Assembly (NCBI GenBank): GCA_002381185.1
Contig: DFOA01000062.1
Location: 1 to 27,907 of the forward strand
Source: Firmicutes bacterium UBA3553
GTDB lineage: Bacteria; Bacillota; Clostridia; Tissierellales; Sedimentibacteraceae
Length of the DNA: 27,907 nt
Direction of reading: 5' to 3'
Position 1 is the stretch's first letter, and each line of letters starts with the position of its first letter. The notes under the pieces were generated by a model, which was not told the DNA's origin, made no database searches, and worked only from the letters and a program-made list of their open reading frames with translations. The position numbers and the translations under genes were made by a program. Positions 23,736 to 27,907 of this stretch are shown piece after piece.

Positions 23736-25487
23736 GTCAATGTCACAACCTTTTAATAATGCTGCGTAATAAGCTAAATATTGAGCCGGAATTATAGCTG
23801 CAAGCGGTGATAAAAGTTCATTGACATCGTCAATTACAATATCATCTGTTTCCTGACTGAGTCTGCGCATGGATATTGCCATTGTCGCTGCTCCTCTTGC
23901 CTTGACTTCCTTGATGTTGCTTCTTGTGTTTAAATTTATGTTTTCCTGTGTTATTACTGCAATAACAGGAGTGTTATGCTCTATTAAAGCAATTGTTCCG
24001 TGTTTTAATTCACCCGCAGCAAAGCCTTCTGTCTGTATATATGAAATTTCTTTTAATTTCAGTGAAGCTTCCAGGCAAATGAAATAATCCATGCTTCTTC
24101 CGATATAGAAGCAGTTTCTGCTGTTTACAAGGTATTTTTCTGCTAGAGCTTTATATCTATCCTTGTCATCACAGAGTGTTTCCATTGTATATGCTATTTT
24201 GCTTAATTCTCTGAAAATATCTATATTTATTTTATTGTTAACTAATGTTGCAAGTATTGATAATACTGCAATTTGAGCTGTGTAGGCTTTTGTTGAGGCA
24301 ACTGCTATCTCAGGGCCGGCATGTAACAGCAATGTGTTGTCTGCTTCTCTTGAAAGTGTAGATCCTTTTACATTTGTCAAAGTCAGTGTCTTGAATCCCA
24401 TTTCTTTGACCTTTACAAGCACTGCTCTAGAGTCTGCTGTCTCTCCGCTTTGAGATATGAACATAAACAGCGGTTTTTCTGATAATAACGGCATATTGTA
24501 AATAAATTCGCTTGCAATTACAACTTCAGTAGGTTTTCCTGCTATTTTTTCAAAGAACTGCTTACCAATTAATCCAGCATGGTAGCTGGTTCCGCATGCT
24601 ATGATGTATAATTTGTCGCACGCCCTGACATCTTCTATAATTTCCGGAGCAATATACATATTTCCGTTTTCATCTGCATATTCAGACATGATTTTTCTAA
24701 TTACAAAAGGCTGCTCTTCTATTTCTTTCATCATGTAATGAGGATATGTTCCCTTTTCTGTGTCAGATGCGTCAATATCCGCCTTGTAAGGCTCTCTTGC
24801 AACCTTGTTTCCATATATCGTATAAATTTCTATGCTGTCCTTGGTGATTTTCAAAAATTCCTTATCTTCAATTTCATAGAACTTATTTGTATAATTGATC
24901 ATTGCCATTGCATCGCTGCCAAGCATGTTGAAACCTTCTCCCTTTCCTGCCAGAAGAGGTGTTTTGTTTTTAGCGGCATACAATGTGCCCATGTCCTCAC
25001 TGTCTAATATGGCAAGTGCATATGAACCCTTAAGCTCGCTCATGGTGTGCCTTATGGCAAGTTCAACCGGCTCTCCGTCATTTACAAATTTCTCTATAAG
25101 TTGGACTATTACTTCTGTATCTGTATCGCTTGTAAATTTTGTTTCATTTAAATATTTATTTCTTAATTCATCTTCATTTTCAATTATACCGTTATGCACC
25201 AAGGTAAATCTTTTAGTACTGCTTTGGTGAGGATGTGAATTAATTTGATTAGGTACACCGTGTGTTGCCCACCTTGTATGACCAATTCCTAAATTCCCTG
25301 TAATATTATCATCTATACATCCTCTTAACTGAGCTATTCTTCCTTTTTCTTTGCATATATACACATCATTGTTATATGCTACTGCTATTCCCGCTGAGTC
25401 ATAGCCTCTGTATTCAAGCTTTTCCAGACCGCCTAAGATTATTTCCTTTACATCTTCAAATCCTATATAACCTACTATTCCACACAT
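23697..25487 (-). CDS. glmS: Glutamine-fructose-6-phosphate aminotransferase
   Basis: GlmS converts fructose-6-phosphate and glutamine to glucosamine-6-phosphate, the first step towards UDP-GlcNAc for peptidoglycan. The 596-residue protein has the N-terminal amidotransferase with Cys2 as nucleophile (MCGIVGYIG), GHTRWATHG, and SHPHQS; two SIS sugar-isomerase domains follow with IIACGTSYHAGL and SQSGETADS, and the C-terminal KSVTVE signature. GGAG lies before the ATG at 25487. A glmS ribozyme and a sigma-A-like promoter lie upstream, so expression is controlled by glucosamine-6-phosphate-triggered self-cleavage. Its 3' end serves as the integration target of the island and remains intact. Confidence 0.98.
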   Translation of the reverse strand: MCGIVGYIGFEDVKEIILGGLEKLEYRGYDSAGIAVAYNNDVYICKEKGRIAQLRGCIDDNITGNLGIGHTRWATHGVPNQINSHPHQSSTKRFTLVHNGIIENEDELRNKYLNETKFTSDTDTEVIVQLIEKFVNDGEPVELAIRHTMSELKGSYALAILDSEDMGTLYAAKNKTPLLAGKGEGFNMLGSDAMAMINYTNKFYEIEDKEFLKITKDSIEIYTIYGNKVAREPYKADIDASDTEKGTYPHYMMKEIEEQPFVIRKIMSEYADENGNMYIAPEIIEDVRACDKLYIIACGTSYHAGLIGKQFFEKIAGKPTEVVIASEFIYNMPLLSEKPLFMFISQSGETADSRAVLVKVKEMGFKTLTLTNVKGSTLSREADNTLLLHAGPEIAVASTKAYTAQIAVLSILATLVNNKINIDIFRELSKIAYTMETLCDDKDRYKALAEKYLVNSRNCFYIGRSMDYFICLEASLKLKEISYIQTEGFAAGELKHGTIALIEHNTPVIAVITQENINLNTRSNIKEVKARGAATMAISMRRLSQETDDIVIDDVNELLSPLAAIIPAQYLAYYAALLKGCDIDKPRNLAKSVTVE

Positions 25488-25538
25488 ATCAATTCTCCAT
25501 TCTGATTTTATAATTTTTTTATAAATATTTTTATTGTC

Positions 25539-25561
25539 ACTTGAAATATTTTATTTCAAGT
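25539..25561 (-). promoter_or_regulatory. Hairpin in the glmS leader
   Basis: ACTTGAAATA-TTT-TATTTCAAGT, a perfect 10-bp stem with a 3-nt loop, 52 bp upstream of glmS and downstream of the ribozyme. No T-run follows on the minus strand. It may stabilise the 5' end of the cleaved or uncleaved mRNA. The rest of 25488-25810 is AT-rich leader without a gene. Confidence 0.45.
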
Positions 25562-25810
25562 TAAAAGATAGGCTTAATCTTGCCTTTAATAAAGCAACAG
25601 CATTAAATATAATATTCTTGCAAATTAAAATTATAACTTTAAGTGATAACATGACACTTGGTTTTGCGCATGTTTATATTAAAGAAAAATAAAGCATAAG
25701 GTTATTTTGCTTAGGCATAAAAACAAGAATATTAATTTAAATAATATTTTTAAATATTTTAATTCAATTGTAATGTGGGAAATAGACAATAAGATATTAT
25801 TTCATTAAGA

Positions 25811-25947
25811 TGTGAAAGCTATTGGTTTTCTTTTGTCTCAACAGTCACCTGTGGAATTTGTAAAAACCATATCGATGTAGCTGCACCGCAGAGCATCCGC
25901 CGAATTTTCGATAACTCTGTCCTCGTCAACTTTACAGTTCTGGCGCT
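25811..25947 (-). ncRNA. glmS ribozyme: glmS ribozyme/riboswitch
   Basis: On the minus strand the conserved start AGCGCCAGAACT (A at 25947, cleavage before G at 25946) is followed by GTTGACGAGGACAGAG, TTATCGAAAATTCGGCGGAT and, near the end, GGTGACTGTTGAGACAAAAG. These are the diagnostic segments of the glmS self-cleaving riboswitch, which uses glucosamine-6-phosphate as cofactor and thereby marks the mRNA for decay. The 3' border is approximate. It begins about 95 nt after the predicted transcription start and leaves a leader of more than 300 nt before glmS, longer than usual. Confidence 0.93.
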
Positions 25948-26047
25948 ATAATATTTCTGTTTAGTCTTTCTTCCCTTAATTAAACCTCCTTCTCAGATTT
26001 ATTATTAAGTTATGTAAATAAATAAAAATAGTTACTTTATTTTTTAT

Positions 26048-26076
26048 ATTTTAACACATACTGGCGCAAATGTAAA
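26048..26076 (-). promoter_or_regulatory. glmS promoter
   Basis: Minus strand TTTACA (26076-26071), exactly 17 bp, then TAAAAT (26053-26048). Transcription would begin near 26041, about 95 nt before the ribozyme cleavage site. The discarded 5' piece contains an AAGGAGG (about 25984-25990) with no start codon at a usable distance. Confidence 0.65.
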
Positions 26077-26229
26077 TCAAAAATGCAAAATTTTAATATT
26101 AATGTTCTTTAATGTTCTTTAATTGTTCTTTAAATATAATCTTGCAGCAGGCAGATTCCTTACTTATATTAAGAACAGAACTGTTTATTGATGAATAAAA
26201 TATATTATCTAAGATATAGGAGGATTTAT

Positions 26230-26847
26230 ATGTTTCAATATATTGTTCAACCATATGATACAATTTTCAGTATTGCACAAAAATTCGGACTTGAGTATAA
26301 GCAAATAATTTCATCCAATCCCCAAGTTAACAACAGACCCATTTTTGCCGGACAAATCATCAATATACCCGGTTTCACATATAAAGTACGATCAATGGAT
26401 ACTTTAAACAAAATATCACATAAATTTGATATTCCGCTTAAATTACTTTTGTCTTTAAACCCTCAAATTATATATAACGGTAATATATCAGTCGGTCAAG
26501 AAGTTTTTATTACAAATAATCAGGTGCCGGTCGATATAACTGAGAAGGCTGCTGAAATTGAGTCTAATTCTATAAGCATTATGGAAGATATTGATAATGA
26601 AGATTGGGATAAAGCTATTGATAAGGCTACTTTAATTAAAAATGACTTTAATGATATAAAACCAATACTTATCTCAGAGCCAGAATTAATACCAACAGAT
26701 TTGATTAATTTGATTGAAAATGCAATTATCAGTTTAGAAGGGGAAATAAATCAAAAAAATGTACACGAAGCTAAAGTTCAGGCCTTCATTATTTCTGAAT
26801 ATTTTCCGGATATATTAGATATTTTAAGACAGAAATATTCAGAATAA
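26230..26847 (+). CDS. Double-LysM protein with C-terminal helical domain
   Basis: A 205-residue protein starting at ATG 26230 after AGGAGG; an upstream in-frame ATG at 26188 lacks a ribosome binding site. Two LysM modules are seen: YIVQPYDTIFSIAQKFG to IFAGQIINIPG (about 4-47), and YKVRSMDTLNKISHKFD to ISVGQEVFITN (about 50-97). LysM binds peptidoglycan or chitin. The C-terminal part (about 105-205) is acidic and helical with conserved Trp (EDWDKAIDKATLIKND), resembling DUF4363-like domains. No signal peptide is present, as in several spore-coat or cortex LysM proteins that act inside the mother cell, which fits a sporulating host. It is monocistronic. Confidence 0.8.
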   Translation: MFQYIVQPYDTIFSIAQKFGLEYKQIISSNPQVNNRPIFAGQIINIPGFTYKVRSMDTLNKISHKFDIPLKLLLSLNPQIIYNGNISVGQEVFITNNQVPVDITEKAAEIESNSISIMEDIDNEDWDKAIDKATLIKNDFNDIKPILISEPELIPTDLINLIENAIISLEGEINQKNVHEAKVQAFIISEYFPDILDILRQKYSE

Positions 26848-27225
26848 GTGTATTCATATTTATTTTCATTGGCATGCAAATTATTCATTTTTCAATGTAA
26901 AGGGCTATTTTTTATATTTTAGCACATAATAAGAAAATAGTACGCAATTTTTTAATAAAATTTACTTTACCAGCTACCAACCTATTATTCAATTATTTGC
27001 CATGTATTATTAAAAACATGCTGTCAATAATAATGTTAGAAAGTCACTTAAATCGACTTTCTCAAAATTTAATCTTGTAAATTGTAATTGACCTGAAGTA
27101 CATATTTGAATTCAGGTTAATTGGGCCCATAGTATAATTTACCAATATAACATTATCTTACATGATTAAATTAAACTTAAAGGACAATAATAATATTACA
27201 TCTACAATTGAAAGGAGAAAACAAA
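26848..27225. other. Intergenic region between LysM and spore protein genes
   Basis: No gene is supported. It holds two inverted repeats: AGAAAGTC/GACTTTCT (27038-27045 and 27055-27062), and AATTGACCTGAA/TTCAGGTTAATT (27086-27097 and 27111-27122, one mismatch). A forespore promoter for the spore protein gene is expected here, but I could not place it with confidence. Confidence 0.5.
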
Positions 27226-27462
27226 ATGGCATCAAACAATAATAGCGGAAGCAACAACATCGTTGTTCCAGAAGCAAAACAGGCTTTAAACCAAATGAAA
27301 GCTGAAATAGCAAACGAATTAGGATTAACAAACTATGAACAGGTTGACAAAGGTAATTTAACAGCTAGACAAAATGGTTATGTAGGTGGATACATGACTA
27401 AGAGATTGGTTGAAATGGCTCAGAGACAAATGAGCGGAACTAGCGGAATGCAAACTAAATAA
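27226..27462 (+). CDS. Alpha/beta-type small acid-soluble spore protein
   Basis: A 78-residue SASP, a DNA-coating protein of the forespore that protects spore DNA and is degraded by the GPR protease at germination. The family motifs are clear: VVPEAKQALNQMKAEIANELG with the GPR site expected at the Glu-Ile bond, and LTARQNGYVGGYMTKRLVEM. AAAGGAG lies seven bases before the ATG at 27226; an in-frame TTG further upstream is not preferred. Expression is expected from a sigma-G promoter. The gene shows that the host forms endospores. Confidence 0.95.
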   Translation: MASNNNSGSNNIVVPEAKQALNQMKAEIANELGLTNYEQVDKGNLTARQNGYVGGYMTKRLVEMAQRQMSGTSGMQTK

Positions 27463-27483
27463 GGTAAAAAAGTTAAAATAAAT

Positions 27484-27514
27484 AATTGGTGAATAGCTTA
27501 GCTATTCACCAATT
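27484..27514. terminator. Bidirectional terminator between the spore protein gene and etfA
   Basis: AATTGGTGAATAGC, loop TTA, GCTATTCACCAATT: a perfect 14-bp stem between two convergent genes, flanked by A-rich and T-rich sequence. It probably ends transcription from both sides. Confidence 0.85.
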
Positions 27515-27516
27515 TA

Positions 27517-27907
27517 TTATTTGTTTGCGTTAGCTTTTTCTTTCTTTAATTCATCTATTAACAGTGGAACTACCTTGAATATGTCTCCAACTATGCCAAC
27601 ATCTGCAACATCAAATATAGGCGCTGTTTCATCTTTGTTTATCGCTATGATGAAATCGGATTCTTCCATACCTGCCAAGTGCTGAATTGCTCCTGAAATT
27701 CCGCATGCTATATATAGATTTGGTCTTACTGTCTTGCCTGTCTGCCCTACCTGTCTGTCTTTTGGAACCCAGCCCGCATCTACGGCTGCTCTTGAAGCTG
27801 AAATTGTTCCTCCAAGAAGGCCTGCCAATTCTTCAAGCATTGGGTAGTTTTCAGGTCCATGCATTCCTCTTCCGCCTGATACCAGCACTTTAGCATCTTC
27901 TATATTC
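27517..27907 (-). CDS. etfA: Electron transfer flavoprotein alpha subunit, C-terminal part
   Basis: The visible 129 residues are the FAD-binding C-terminal domain of EtfA; the gene runs off the right edge, so the start is not visible. Landmarks are LVSGGRGM, ASRAAVDAGWVPKDRQVGQTG, RPNLYIACGISGAIQHLAG and INKDETAPIFDVADVGIVGD, in the usual order. EtfA with EtfB passes electrons between acyl-CoA or lactate dehydrogenases and other carriers, in clostridia often with electron bifurcation. Frame continues open to the edge (NIEDAKVLVSGG). It is convergent with the spore protein gene and separated by a hairpin terminator. Confidence 0.95.
   Translation of the reverse strand, partial: NIEDAKVLVSGGRGMHGPENYPMLEELAGLLGGTISASRAAVDAGWVPKDRQVGQTGKTVRPNLYIACGISGAIQHLAGMEESDFIIAINKDETAPIFDVADVGIVGDIFKVVPLLIDELKKEKANANK

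Noticed and set aside
25983..25992. Perfect AAGGAGG in the glmS leader as start of an upstream peptide
   Set aside because: No start codon lies at a suitable distance and this part is removed by ribozyme cleavage.

Overview
The window comes from a low-GC, endospore-forming member of the Clostridia. It carries an alpha/beta-type small acid-soluble spore protein gene, a glmS gene preceded by a glmS ribozyme, a LysM protein and an electron-transfer flavoprotein subunit, all AT-rich with strong AGGAGG-type ribosome binding sites. I do not name a genus.

The ordinary chromosome lies at the right (about 23.7-27.9 kb): glmS with its ribozyme leader and promoter (minus strand), a two-LysM protein, the spore protein, and the 3' part of etfA at the edge. 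The left 23.7 kb is an inserted accessory island that ends 23 bp downstream of the glmS stop codon. That is the place and orientation of a Tn7-type attTn7 insertion. A perfect 96-bp direct repeat (1-96 and 23578-23673) brackets the island. It holds three tandem ~21-bp motifs resembling Tn7 TnsB-binding sites and ends with 5'-TGTATAC. Two more copies of the motif, in the opposite orientation, lie at 23344-23427. No transposase genes of the Tn7 type are visible in the window.

The cargo is a complete type 1 BREX phage-defence operon on the minus strand: brxA, brxB, brxC, pglX, then five extra genes, then pglZ and brxL. The five extra genes are a SEFIR/TIR-like protein, a KAP P-loop NTPase, an AlbA_2 (Schlafen-type) protein, and an overlapping ATPase plus TOPRIM pair resembling PARIS/AbiL/OLD systems. 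They look like additional abortive-infection modules placed inside the BREX operon. Palindromes sit at both borders of this insert. A sigma-A-like promoter with a palindrome in its spacer precedes brxA. A divergent 95-codon gene of unknown function with a structured leader lies between brxA and the transposon end.

Beyond brxL lies a broken gene for a zinc-finger plus archaeo-eukaryotic-type primase protein (two apparent -1 frameshifts), followed by a winged-helix protein. Further left are a GC-rich, highly structured non-coding stretch and a decayed IS3-family insertion sequence next to the left copy of the 96-bp repeat. Overall the window reads as a glmS-targeted defence island in which BREX and at least two candidate accessory defence modules share one transcriptional direction.
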